From NORP240 sp942492445 (GTDB lineage: Bacteria; Pseudomonadota; Gammaproteobacteria; Pseudomonadales; Pseudohongiellaceae), in contig CALOEW010000033.1 in the NCBI GenBank assembly GCA_942492445.1, positions 69,724 to 133,723 on the forward strand: a stretch of DNA of 64,000 nt. The letters run 5' to 3'. Made by a program: the position numbers and the translations under genes. Within the stretch, counting starts at the first letter, position 1. Every line of letters starts with the position of its first letter. This document shows, piece after piece, positions 32,772-40,673 of the stretch. The notes under the pieces are model-generated. The model was given only the letters and a program-made list of their open reading frames with translations, searched no databases and was not told the DNA's origin.

Positions 32772-34157
32772 ATGTGGAAATCGTCCACCGCAGTAGGTTT
32801 CGGACTCCTGCTCTTCTATGGCGAGCTTTCCGCCCAGTCCGCCACCACTGAGCAGGCACGGGCCACTGTCAACAATTATCGCACCCGGCTTGAAGTCATG
32901 GAACGGCGGGAAGGCCGCTACGAACCTGAATTGCTAGAGGTTCTTGAGCGCCTGGTGGACGCGTACATAGAGCTCAATCAGTTCGACGAAGCTGACGCTA
33001 TACTGGATCGATCGATACAGATAGTTCGAATCAACGAGGGCCTGTTCACCGATTCCCAGTTTCCCTTCCTGGTGCTTTCTATCCGCAACAATGTGCGCCG
33101 GGAGAACTGGCGCGCTGCCAACGAGACCCTGGAACACCTGGTATGGCTCTATACCAAGGTGCCGCGCCAGTGGAATGAAGCACTGGTAGCCGAATTGCAG
33201 CAGCTCAGTGACCTGCATCTGGAAGGTGTGGCCGGAGACGCCGTTACGATGACAGGCGCTCATTTCCGGGCCGCCGATCGTATAAACCGGGTTGCCATAC
33301 AGGTCGCTGAGACCATCTGGCCTCAGAGCGATCCGCGGTTGATCGGTCTTTACTATCAACAGGTAATTCAGAACCATATTAAGTACGTGGCGCTCAACCA
33401 GGGAGGTACTGAGGCCAGCCACTTGCGTCAGGTTGCGCCGGGATCAGGTTTATTGCGGCCCAGGCGGACAGTTCAGGACAGCTATTATCGTCTGGGAATG
33501 CAAATGTTAAGCCGCATGCGTCACGTTTTCGAAGCCGCCGAATCACCGGACCTGGAAGCCCTGGCGATGGTCGATCTATATCGAGCGGACTGGCAGGTGG
33601 TGTTCAACGAAGGGGAGCCAGAAGCAACCTATGCTGCTGTGTATGAAAACTTCAAGCGGGCCGGCGTGGAGGAGCAACTGCTCGGGGAGTTCTTCAGCGT
33701 CCCAAGAGTGCTACCGGTCGCGGATTTTTATCCGGGAGTGAGTGAGGCGATGCAGGCTTACAGCGCGGCAGCGGCTGTTCAGGGGGGCTCCGCGTCATGG
33801 GATATCGCCGCCCGTTTCGTGGAATGGTCGGGCACGACCCCCAATATCCAGGTGCCGGTCGAAAATCCGCTGTTGTTGCGGCAACAATTTGAAATAATGA
33901 ACACGGTCTGGATCAATCTGAATCTGAATGGAGTCGAAGCTGTAGCGCGCTGGGTGGGAGGGCGTCGGGTACGCCACATCAGCGTCACCGATGGCTTCGA
34001 TCAGCTGGAAAGCGCCGGGGAGATGAACTTGAGTGAAAGAGCGCTGGCGGATCGGCTTCACTATGTCAAATTCCGACCGGTACTCGACGGGGGGGTGCCA
34101 CAGGTGTTTCAGGGCCTGCTGGAGTACCGCTATTTTTCAGTTGACAGCAGCAGGTGA
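32772..34157 (+). CDS. Secreted hypothetical helical-repeat protein
   Basis: A 461-residue exported protein with a signal peptide (GFGLLLFYGELSAQS). The first ~300 residues are helical with TPR-like pairs (LLEVLERLVDAYIELNQFDEADAIL; ENWRAANETLEHLVWLYTKV). The last ~140 residues are more beta-rich (GVEAVARWVGGRRVRHISV, YRYFSVDSSR) and look like a TonB-C- or energy-transduction-type ending, which is a guess. There is no catalytic motif. It is monocistronic and convergent with cysE, with stops only 17 nt apart. The leader is crowded by repeat half-copies. Confidence 0.7.
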   Translation: MWKSSTAVGFGLLLFYGELSAQSATTEQARATVNNYRTRLEVMERREGRYEPELLEVLERLVDAYIELNQFDEADAILDRSIQIVRINEGLFTDSQFPFLVLSIRNNVRRENWRAANETLEHLVWLYTKVPRQWNEALVAELQQLSDLHLEGVAGDAVTMTGAHFRAADRINRVAIQVAETIWPQSDPRLIGLYYQQVIQNHIKYVALNQGGTEASHLRQVAPGSGLLRPRRTVQDSYYRLGMQMLSRMRHVFEAAESPDLEALAMVDLYRADWQVVFNEGEPEATYAAVYENFKRAGVEEQLLGEFFSVPRVLPVADFYPGVSEAMQAYSAAAAVQGGSASWDIAARFVEWSGTTPNIQVPVENPLLLRQQFEIMNTVWINLNLNGVEAVARWVGGRRVRHISVTDGFDQLESAGEMNLSERALADRLHYVKFRPVLDGGVPQVFQGLLEYRYFSVDSSR

Positions 34158-34174
34158 CGGTTGGCAGTTGCTGG

Positions 34175-34984
34175 TCAACCTTCGCCAGCAGACGATGGTG
34201 CCGGTTCGTCATTGAGAATGTTCTGGTCCATGGTCTGCGACGGCGATTCGGTGCAGGGTTTTCCGACTACCCGGGCGGGGACACCCACCACTGTTGTGTG
34301 CGGTGGCACATCGTTGAGGACCACGCTACCGGCGCCGACCTTGGCGCCAGCACCGATTTCAATATTGCCCAGCACCTTGGCTCCCGCTGAAACCAGCACC
34401 CCGGTACGTATTTTGGGGTGACGATCTCCCTGTTCGTTACCCGTACCACCCAGGGTCACTTCCTGCATGATGGAAACGTTGTCCTCGATCACCGAGGTCT
34501 CGCCAATTACTATCCCGGTAGCATGGTCGAACATGATTCCCCTGCCCATGACACAGGCGGGATGGATGTCCACGGTAAACACTGCCGAGTTCCTGCTCTG
34601 AATAAATAGAGCCAGGTCCTTTCTGTTATTTTTCCATAAAAAATGGGCCAGCCGATGCGCCTGAATTGACTGAAATCCCTTCAGGTAAAGGATGACCGGC
34701 AGGTACGAGCTTATTGCGGCATCCCGGTCGAAAACGGCGCGGATGTCACTGGCGGCGTACTGGATGAGTTCCGGAGAATTTTCAAAAGCGTACTCGAAAA
34801 GCTCTCGGACCGTGATCGCCGGCATCACTTCGTCTGATACCTTGTTGGCAAGAATGAAGCTCAGCGCCGACTGCAGGCTGTCATGGTTGAGTACACAGGC
34901 ATGCACGTAACTGGCCAGCAGGGGTTCGCGATTGACTACCTGTCGGGCCTCTTGAGTCAGTTTTTCCCACACTATATCCGGCAT
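34175..34984 (-). CDS. cysE: Serine O-acetyltransferase
   Basis: A 269-residue enzyme that makes O-acetylserine from serine and acetyl-CoA, the first step of cysteine synthesis. N-terminal helical domain (about 1-140), then a left-handed beta-helix of hexapeptide repeats (IHPACVMGRGIMFDHATGIVIGETSVIEDNVSIMQEVTLGG). The active-site Asp and His lie in DIHPA and FDHATGIVIGE; HPKIRTGVLVSAGAKVLGNI completes the helix. Length and motifs are typical of the long CysE type. The C-terminal tail, where CysK usually docks with a terminal Ile, ends here in AGEG, so normal CysK binding is doubtful. Confidence 0.93.
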   Translation of the reverse strand: MPDIVWEKLTQEARQVVNREPLLASYVHACVLNHDSLQSALSFILANKVSDEVMPAITVRELFEYAFENSPELIQYAASDIRAVFDRDAAISSYLPVILYLKGFQSIQAHRLAHFLWKNNRKDLALFIQSRNSAVFTVDIHPACVMGRGIMFDHATGIVIGETSVIEDNVSIMQEVTLGGTGNEQGDRHPKIRTGVLVSAGAKVLGNIEIGAGAKVGAGSVVLNDVPPHTTVVGVPARVVGKPCTESPSQTMDQNILNDEPAPSSAGEG

Positions 34985-35235
34985 GCCTGTTTTCCTGATT
35001 CAGGGCCTGCCGATACTGAAAGTTCGCAGACTCTGGTATTGACGCTGGAGTGGCCAGCACACTGCACTGTCGTCGACCACAGCTGGTCCCGACGGCGAGC
35101 TATGGTAGCAGTTAACGGAATTCAGAACAAAAGCGGAGGCGTCGGATGGTGCCTGAAGATTGCACCGTGCCGCGCCGGTTGTACCCGATGGTGCTGTTGG
35201 TTCATACTTGTCAGTGAGTGTTGAGGTCTCCCGGT

Positions 35236-36168
35236 ATGCGCCCGATTGCGAATTTTTGCACCGTATTGTCAGTGTTGCTGCTGGCTGGGGATCTTCGCGC
35301 CCAGCAGGACGATGAGCACTACCGCAACTGGCTGGAAGTGGCCGAAGCGGACCGGGAATTTTCCCGCGCTGCCACCGAGAGGGGGCGTACCGAGGCATTC
35401 CTGGAGGTGCTGGCGGAGAATTCCGTCCTGTTCCGCGACGGTCCCGTAGACGCCAGGGCGCTTTATCAACGTAATCAGTCCCTGTACAGCCTGGATCAGC
35501 TGTACTGGAGGGATCACTATATCGATGTCTCCCGGGCCGGCGATCTTGGCATCACCGTGGGTCCCAACAGGTTCACAGCCATCCAACCGGGTCAGAACGG
35601 GGAGGAGGGGCAGCAGACTTACGGTTATCTGGTCAACGTCTGGAATAAGATCGATGGCCGATGGCAGTTGCTTGCCGATATGGTGGTAACGGTTCCCGGA
35701 TTTCTCAGCATGGACGTGGAGCCCGATTATGAGGACACCCTGGCGGCAATGGAGGAGACCGCACATCCTGGGCTGACCGTGAGTAACACCATGGAAACAC
35801 TGGCGGCGGCGGATAACACGCTGGGCCAGTCGATAAATTTTCGTGGTGGCCAGCGGGCCATGATCCGTTTCGGCCTGCGGAATCTGCGCGTCTATCTGCC
35901 GGGGACAGCCCCCGGAGTAGGCATGGAGCCGGCCAGTCTGGCCTACGGCAAGTACCTGGACAGCCGTGTTACCACCATCAACCCGGTGCGCGTGGAGCAT
36001 ATGGGCGGAGTCCTGGCGGAGTCGAAGGAGCTAGGCGTGACCTACGGCATCGTGTCCACAACCAATGAGGGGAGCAGTTCCGGTTTCCGGGCCAACTACC
36101 TGCGAGTCTGGCGTTACAGCCCGGTCAATGAATGGAAAGTGGCGATGGAATTTCTGCGGCCATTCTGA
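35236..36168 (+). CDS. Secreted protein with two SnoaL/DUF4440-like domains
   Basis: A 310-residue exported protein. The signal peptide is followed by an NTF2/SnoaL-like fold (about 25-165): SRAATERGRTEAFLEVLAENSVLFRDG and YGYLVNVWNKIDGRWQLLADM. A second, more diverged domain follows (about 190-310), ending in YLRVWRYSPVNEWKVAMEF, the same strand pattern. NTF2-like pockets bind small polar or steroid-like molecules; no catalytic pair is evident. ATG 35236 has GAGGT at 7 nt and starts the signal peptide; an in-frame TTG at 35218 is less likely. It is convergent with feoB. Confidence 0.75.
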   Translation: MRPIANFCTVLSVLLLAGDLRAQQDDEHYRNWLEVAEADREFSRAATERGRTEAFLEVLAENSVLFRDGPVDARALYQRNQSLYSLDQLYWRDHYIDVSRAGDLGITVGPNRFTAIQPGQNGEEGQQTYGYLVNVWNKIDGRWQLLADMVVTVPGFLSMDVEPDYEDTLAAMEETAHPGLTVSNTMETLAAADNTLGQSINFRGGQRAMIRFGLRNLRVYLPGTAPGVGMEPASLAYGKYLDSRVTTINPVRVEHMGGVLAESKELGVTYGIVSTTNEGSSSGFRANYLRVWRYSPVNEWKVAMEFLRPF

Positions 36169-36222
36169 ACGATCGGAACCAGCCGGGCGCGGCGGCAGAA
36201 TCGACCTGCCCGGCTCCCGCAG

Positions 36223-38361
36223 TCACGAGATCTGCACCACTTCTATCAGGTTTTTCGGCACCACCCGGGTCGACAGTCCCTTGAGCCGGTAGATGAACAA
36301 CAGCAGCCCCAGCAGCATGCCGCTCACCCACAGTGCCGAGAACAGCGGGTGCGCCGCAAACGTCCCCAACTGGTAGATGGTCGTGGCGGTAATGTAGGCC
36401 AGTCCCGTACTCCAGCTGAAAACCAGCAATGTCCAGCGCAGGCCGGCCTCCTTGTTGATGGCCCCCAGCACGGCGACACAGGGTGCGTAGAGTAAGACGA
36501 ACACCAGGTAGCAAAAAGCGGCAAAGGGGCTGGTAAACAGACTGGCCATGTTTGTCAGGGTCTGTGCCTCCACTCCCTGTTGCGCCGCTATCGCGGCGGT
36601 ATCCGATACGTCGCCGATGGAAATGCCAAGCGGGTCGGTGAGTGTTTCTCCGATGGCCATCAACTCGCTGCCGATGGAGCCGAAGGCTGCCCCTGCTGCC
36701 GCCAGCAGATCCGGTGCTGTTGCGGGTCCGGATGTGGTGCCCGGTTCGCTGTACAGGGCGTCCAGTGTGCCCACGATCGCCTCCTTGGCGAACATTCCTG
36801 TAAACAGACCTACCGTGGCTGGCCAGTTTTCCTGTTCGATTCCCAGCGGAGTGAAAGCGGGAGTAATGGACTTGCCGATCACGCTGAGTACTGAGTTTTC
36901 AGTATCCTCGTTTCCAAACGAGAGATCAGTGCTTATGGAATTGAGAAAACTGAGCACGACGACCACGCTGATGATGGTCCTGCCCGCCCGCAGCATGAAA
37001 CCTTTCAGCCGGAACCACGTGGTGATCAGAATGTTGCGCAACACCGGAATGTGGTAGGCAGGCATCTCCTGAAACGAGGGGGTGATCTCGCTGGTGAACA
37101 GTTGCCGGCGAAAAATCCAGCCGGTAAAAACTGCCAGGCCGATACCAAGCAGATAAAGCAGAAACACCAGATTCTGCCCACTTCGCTGAAAAAATGCGGC
37201 GGCAAACAGGGCATAAACGGTCAGGCGGGCGCCACAGCTCATAAATGGCGCCATGGCGATTGTGAGCAGCCTGTCGCTGTCCCTGCCCAGGCTGCGAGAC
37301 GCCATTACGGCCGGCACGTTGCAACCGAATCCGACAATCAGGGGGACAAAGGCATTGCCGGGCAGACCGATGCCACTCATCAGGCGATCGATGACAAAGG
37401 CTGCCCGGGACAGGTAGCCTGAGTCCTCAAGAATCGAAAGACACAGGTACAGGAAAGCAATTACCGGGATAAAAGTGGCAACCAGGGTGATTCCACCGCC
37501 GAGCCCCTGCGCCAGCAGGGTGACAATGAACTGTGGTGCGTAAATCTGCTCCAGTACCCAGGCGGTGCCGTCCACCAGCACGGCACTGAAAAGGATATCA
37601 AAAAAATCGATAAACACGGCGCCCAGGTTGACCGCCACCGTGAACATGAGGTAGATCATCAGCAGGAAAACCGGAAACCCCAGCCAGCGGTTGACCAGCA
37701 CGGCATCTATTTTTTCCGACAGTGAATCCCGGGTGGGTGTCACCTCGACCGCCCCGTCCACCAGTTGTCGGGAGCGATGGTAACGGCGCAGCAGTTGCTC
37801 CTCACTGCCTGCGGACAGCGCATCGGTCGTCTGCTCTCCGGCGATGCTGACGGGATTCTTGACAGGGTTGTCCAGCGAAACGCGCAGGTGGCGGTACAGC
37901 TCATCCATACCACGTCTGCGCGACGCCACGATGGGCACGATTGGTACGCCCAGATTCTCGGTCAGGCTATGGACATTGATGTGGATGCCCTGCTGTTCGG
38001 CCACGTCCAGCATGTTCACGACTACCAGAACCGGATGGTCCCGCTCCATTAACTGCTGTGTCAATACCAGGCTTCGTTCCAGATTGGTGGCATCAATGAT
38101 GTTGATGACCAGATCGACATCGTTCTGGCGCAGGTAGTTTTGGGCGATTTTTTCGTCAACGCCCTGGGCGGCCTGTTCCAGCGAATAGATGCCTGGCAGG
38201 TCGACCAGTTCGATGGCGTGGCCGTCCACATGGAGGTTGCCGAATTTTTTCTCCACGGTGACGCCAGGCCAGTTGCCGACCTTCTGATTCGCCCCCGTCA
38301 GCAGGTTGAACAGGGTAGTCTTGCCACAGTTCGGATTGCCTATCAATGCCAGTTTATACAT
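36223..38361 (-). CDS. feoB: Ferrous iron transporter FeoB
   Basis: A 712-residue inner-membrane Fe(II) importer. The N-terminal G domain has GNPNCGKTTLFN (G1), DLPG (G3) and NMLD (G4). The helical spacer and two Gate cores follow, with conserved Cys in GFGCNVPAVMASR and SCGARLTVYALF. Length is at the family norm. It begins 3 nt after feoA. No feoC is seen. Iron enters the cytoplasm here and may be stored by Bfr encoded just beyond on the other strand. Confidence 0.95.
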   Translation of the reverse strand: MYKLALIGNPNCGKTTLFNLLTGANQKVGNWPGVTVEKKFGNLHVDGHAIELVDLPGIYSLEQAAQGVDEKIAQNYLRQNDVDLVINIIDATNLERSLVLTQQLMERDHPVLVVVNMLDVAEQQGIHINVHSLTENLGVPIVPIVASRRRGMDELYRHLRVSLDNPVKNPVSIAGEQTTDALSAGSEEQLLRRYHRSRQLVDGAVEVTPTRDSLSEKIDAVLVNRWLGFPVFLLMIYLMFTVAVNLGAVFIDFFDILFSAVLVDGTAWVLEQIYAPQFIVTLLAQGLGGGITLVATFIPVIAFLYLCLSILEDSGYLSRAAFVIDRLMSGIGLPGNAFVPLIVGFGCNVPAVMASRSLGRDSDRLLTIAMAPFMSCGARLTVYALFAAAFFQRSGQNLVFLLYLLGIGLAVFTGWIFRRQLFTSEITPSFQEMPAYHIPVLRNILITTWFRLKGFMLRAGRTIISVVVVLSFLNSISTDLSFGNEDTENSVLSVIGKSITPAFTPLGIEQENWPATVGLFTGMFAKEAIVGTLDALYSEPGTTSGPATAPDLLAAAGAAFGSIGSELMAIGETLTDPLGISIGDVSDTAAIAAQQGVEAQTLTNMASLFTSPFAAFCYLVFVLLYAPCVAVLGAINKEAGLRWTLLVFSWSTGLAYITATTIYQLGTFAAHPLFSALWVSGMLLGLLLFIYRLKGLSTRVVPKNLIEVVQIS

Positions 38362-38364
38362 GGG

Positions 38365-38601
38365 TCACTGTACCTCGATTGCTACCACTTCAGCCTCGGC
38401 CTTGCGAATGCTGATGTAGGAGCCTCCAACCCGGACCTGCATGGGATCTCCGAGCGGTGCGAATCGCATCACTTTGACAACGGAACCGGGAATCACCCCA
38501 AGGGAGTAGAGTCTGCTTTTCAATTCCGAAGGCTCCGGGCTGATCTCCAGCACCAGACAGGAATCACCGGATGTGGCCTGAGCTAAAGTGGTTTTGTTCA
38601 T
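38365..38601 (-). CDS. feoA: Ferrous iron transport protein FeoA
   Basis: A 78-residue SH3-like protein that supports FeoB. Motifs LYSLGVIPGSVVKVMRFAPLGDPMQVRVGGSYISIR match the family. First gene of feoAB, divergent from bfd across a 159-bp spacer that contains a Fur-box-like site. Confidence 0.92.
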   Translation of the reverse strand: MNKTTLAQATSGDSCLVLEISPEPSELKSRLYSLGVIPGSVVKVMRFAPLGDPMQVRVGGSYISIRKAEAEVVAIEVQ

Positions 38602-38707
38602 GGGATATCACGTTTGGCAGCGGGTTAGTGGTGTCCGGATTCCCGCAGCGAAAGTCAGTATCCGGTAACGGGAATTGTCAAGGCACGTTAACAGAAATAA
38701 ATGTTGT

Positions 38708-38728
38708 TGACAATCATTCTCATTCAGA
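38708..38728. promoter_or_regulatory. Fur-box-like operator between feoA and bfd
   Basis: TGACAATCATTCTCATTCAG resembles the Fur consensus GATAATGATAATCATTATC, mainly through AATCATTCTCATT. It lies in the shared promoter region of feoAB (minus) and bfd (plus), both classical iron-repressed or iron-storage genes. A single operator could serve both directions. Confidence 0.6.
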
Positions 38729-38760
38729 TTTACACTGGCAGCCATTGTGAGGTGAAGCTT

Positions 38761-38949
38761 ATGTACGTTTGTATTTGCCGCCAGATTACCGATCAACAGA
38801 TTCGCGATCTCTGCCGTGATGGTGGGGTCAAGCTGGCCGACGTCCGGGCCAAGCTTGGCGTAGCCAGTGAGTGTGGCAAGTGCGGCCAGCACGCCCGCTC
38901 TATTATTAGCGAATTCAGCAATCCCCTATCCTGCATCAACGCCAGTTGA
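38761..38949 (+). CDS. bfd: Bacterioferritin-associated ferredoxin
   Basis: A 62-residue [2Fe-2S] protein. MYVCICRQITDQQIRDLC supplies the CxC and CGKCGQHAR the CxxC. It feeds electrons to bacterioferritin to release stored iron. ATG 38761 is chosen because the family begins with MYVC; a longer frame from 38701 would read through the Fur site. It precedes bfr by 180 nt in the same direction. Confidence 0.93.
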   Translation: MYVCICRQITDQQIRDLCRDGGVKLADVRAKLGVASECGKCGQHARSIISEFSNPLSCINAS

Positions 38950-39129
38950 TCCTTCGAGTCGCCTGCGTAGTTCCGGCCCGCGGCGGCCGCGGCCAGTTGC
39001 GCCAGGGGGAATGAAAATGGGATTGCTTTTCATTTATATTTTCAGTAAATTCAGAGGGTTAGAATCGACCTTCCTTGACATGCCAGGACGTAACGGCGAT
39101 AGTTCCCGGATCGAATACAGGAGGAGTGT

Positions 39130-39594
39130 ATGAAGTCCGATAGCACCGTGATCAAGCACCTGAATAAAGCCCTGGCCAATGAACTCATTGCCATCAACCA
39201 GTATTTTCTCCATTCCCGCATGTACAAGGACTGGGGGCTGACCAGCCTGGGCGACAAGGAGTACGATGAATCCATCGACGAAATGAAGCATGCCGATCAA
39301 CTGATTGAGCGCATCCTTTTTCTTGAAGGGCTGCCTAACCTGCAGAATCTCGGCAAACTGCTGATTGGCGAGAATACCCGGGAAATGCTGGAGTGCGATC
39401 TGAAACTGGAAATGCTGGCCTGCCCGGATCTCAAGGAGGGGATTGCTTACTGCGAGTCGGTGGGGGATTACGTGAGTCGCGACCTGCTGGCGTCTATCCT
39501 GGAAAGCGAAGAAGAGCATATAGACTGGCTGGAAACCCAGCTGGACCTGATAAACAGGGTTGGATTGGAAAATTATCAGCAGTCGATGATGTGA
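39130..39594 (+). CDS. bfr: Bacterioferritin
   Basis: A 154-residue iron-storage ferritin of normal length. Ferroxidase residues in place: Glu18 (ANELIAINQY), Glu51 and His54 (DEMKHAD), Glu and His in SEEEHIDWLE (127/130 region). Met52 is the heme ligand, so this is the heme-binding type. The ATG follows AGGAGTG. It works with Bfd encoded just before, and the pair faces feoAB across a Fur-like site. Confidence 0.95.
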   Translation: MKSDSTVIKHLNKALANELIAINQYFLHSRMYKDWGLTSLGDKEYDESIDEMKHADQLIERILFLEGLPNLQNLGKLLIGENTREMLECDLKLEMLACPDLKEGIAYCESVGDYVSRDLLASILESEEEHIDWLETQLDLINRVGLENYQQSMM

Positions 39595-39710
39595 CAGGTT
39601 TTCCCTCGAGCAGAGGTTTCCCGGTATAACCACTGGAAGTGGCACCGTGAGTCACTAGGGTGGTTGTGACCCGGTCCTGCTGTGGCTGAACAAGCGAGTT
39701 GAGCTGGTTA

Positions 39711-40673
39711 ATGTACGCGTGTATCGACCTTGGCTCCAACAGCTTTCATCTGCTGATTGGAGAATGGATTGATGGCAGGATTCTTATCATCGAGCGCTGC
39801 AGCGAAAAAGTGCAGCTTGGCGAAGGAGTGCCGGCCAGTGGATTGATATCACCTGCTGCTTTTAAACGGGGGCTTGACTGTCTGCGCAATTTTGAAATGC
39901 TGATGGCCCGTCACGGAGTACTGCGTTACTGGGCGCTTGGAACCAACACCTTCCGGATTGCCAGCAATGCCGACCAGTTCATTCAGGCTGCGGCAGATAT
40001 CGGGCTGGAAATTTCCGTAATCAGCGGGGTGCAGGAAGCAGTGCTGATCTTTGCCGGTGTCCAGACTTCGCTACCAGCCGATCATAGCAAGCGGCTGGTG
40101 ATAGACATAGGTGGTGGCAGCACGGAACTGATCGTCGGAAGCGGTCACCAGCGGCTCATTACCCAGAGCTTGCCGGTTGGCTGTGTGACCTGGCGGGATC
40201 GGTTTTTTAGCGATCAGGAAGTGGCGGGCTACACACGGTTGGCACAGTCTCTCGACCAGGCTAGCGCTGCCGCCTACAGTGTATTCCAGGCCATAGCCCC
40301 CGGGATCAATCACTACGACTGGGGCGATGCCTATGCCTCGTCAGGTACGGCCAAGATGCTCGCGGCCATCTGCCAGTCGCAGGGAGGGGAGGAGGGACAG
40401 ATCGAACTGACCCTGCTGCAACAACAGCGGACGCTGTTGCTCGAGACCATTGTCAGTGGCAATGACCTTGCCGGTTTGAAGGACAAACGCCGTGACCTAG
40501 TGTTGCCGGGGTATGCAATCATGGAGGGATTGATGCGGGCCGTTTCCTGCCGCAAAGTCTGTTTCAGCGAGACTGCCCTGCGTGAGGGGATGCTCGATTT
40601 TATCGTGCGTAGTGGGGAGGCCACGCATTTGCTGGACCCTTCCAAGCTACCCGATGTGAGTGAAGTGGGTTAA
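39711..40673 (+). CDS. Exopolyphosphatase/GppA phosphatase, short type
   Basis: A 320-residue ASKHA-fold phosphatase: CIDLGSNSFHLLIGE (phosphate 1), GTNTFRIASNA, VIDIGGGSTELIVG (phosphate 2) and ASSGTAKMLA. It lacks the ~200-residue HD-like C-terminal domain of long Ppx/GppA proteins, so polyphosphate processivity may be low. It hydrolyses polyphosphate or pppGpp by family. ATG 39711 is used; a TTG at 39699 is an alternative. It is convergent with ppk, and the two genes overlap by 4 nt at their stops, a common ppx-ppk arrangement. Confidence 0.9.
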   Translation: MYACIDLGSNSFHLLIGEWIDGRILIIERCSEKVQLGEGVPASGLISPAAFKRGLDCLRNFEMLMARHGVLRYWALGTNTFRIASNADQFIQAAADIGLEISVISGVQEAVLIFAGVQTSLPADHSKRLVIDIGGGSTELIVGSGHQRLITQSLPVGCVTWRDRFFSDQEVAGYTRLAQSLDQASAAAYSVFQAIAPGINHYDWGDAYASSGTAKMLAAICQSQGGEEGQIELTLLQQQRTLLLETIVSGNDLAGLKDKRRDLVLPGYAIMEGLMRAVSCRKVCFSETALREGMLDFIVRSGEATHLLDPSKLPDVSEVG

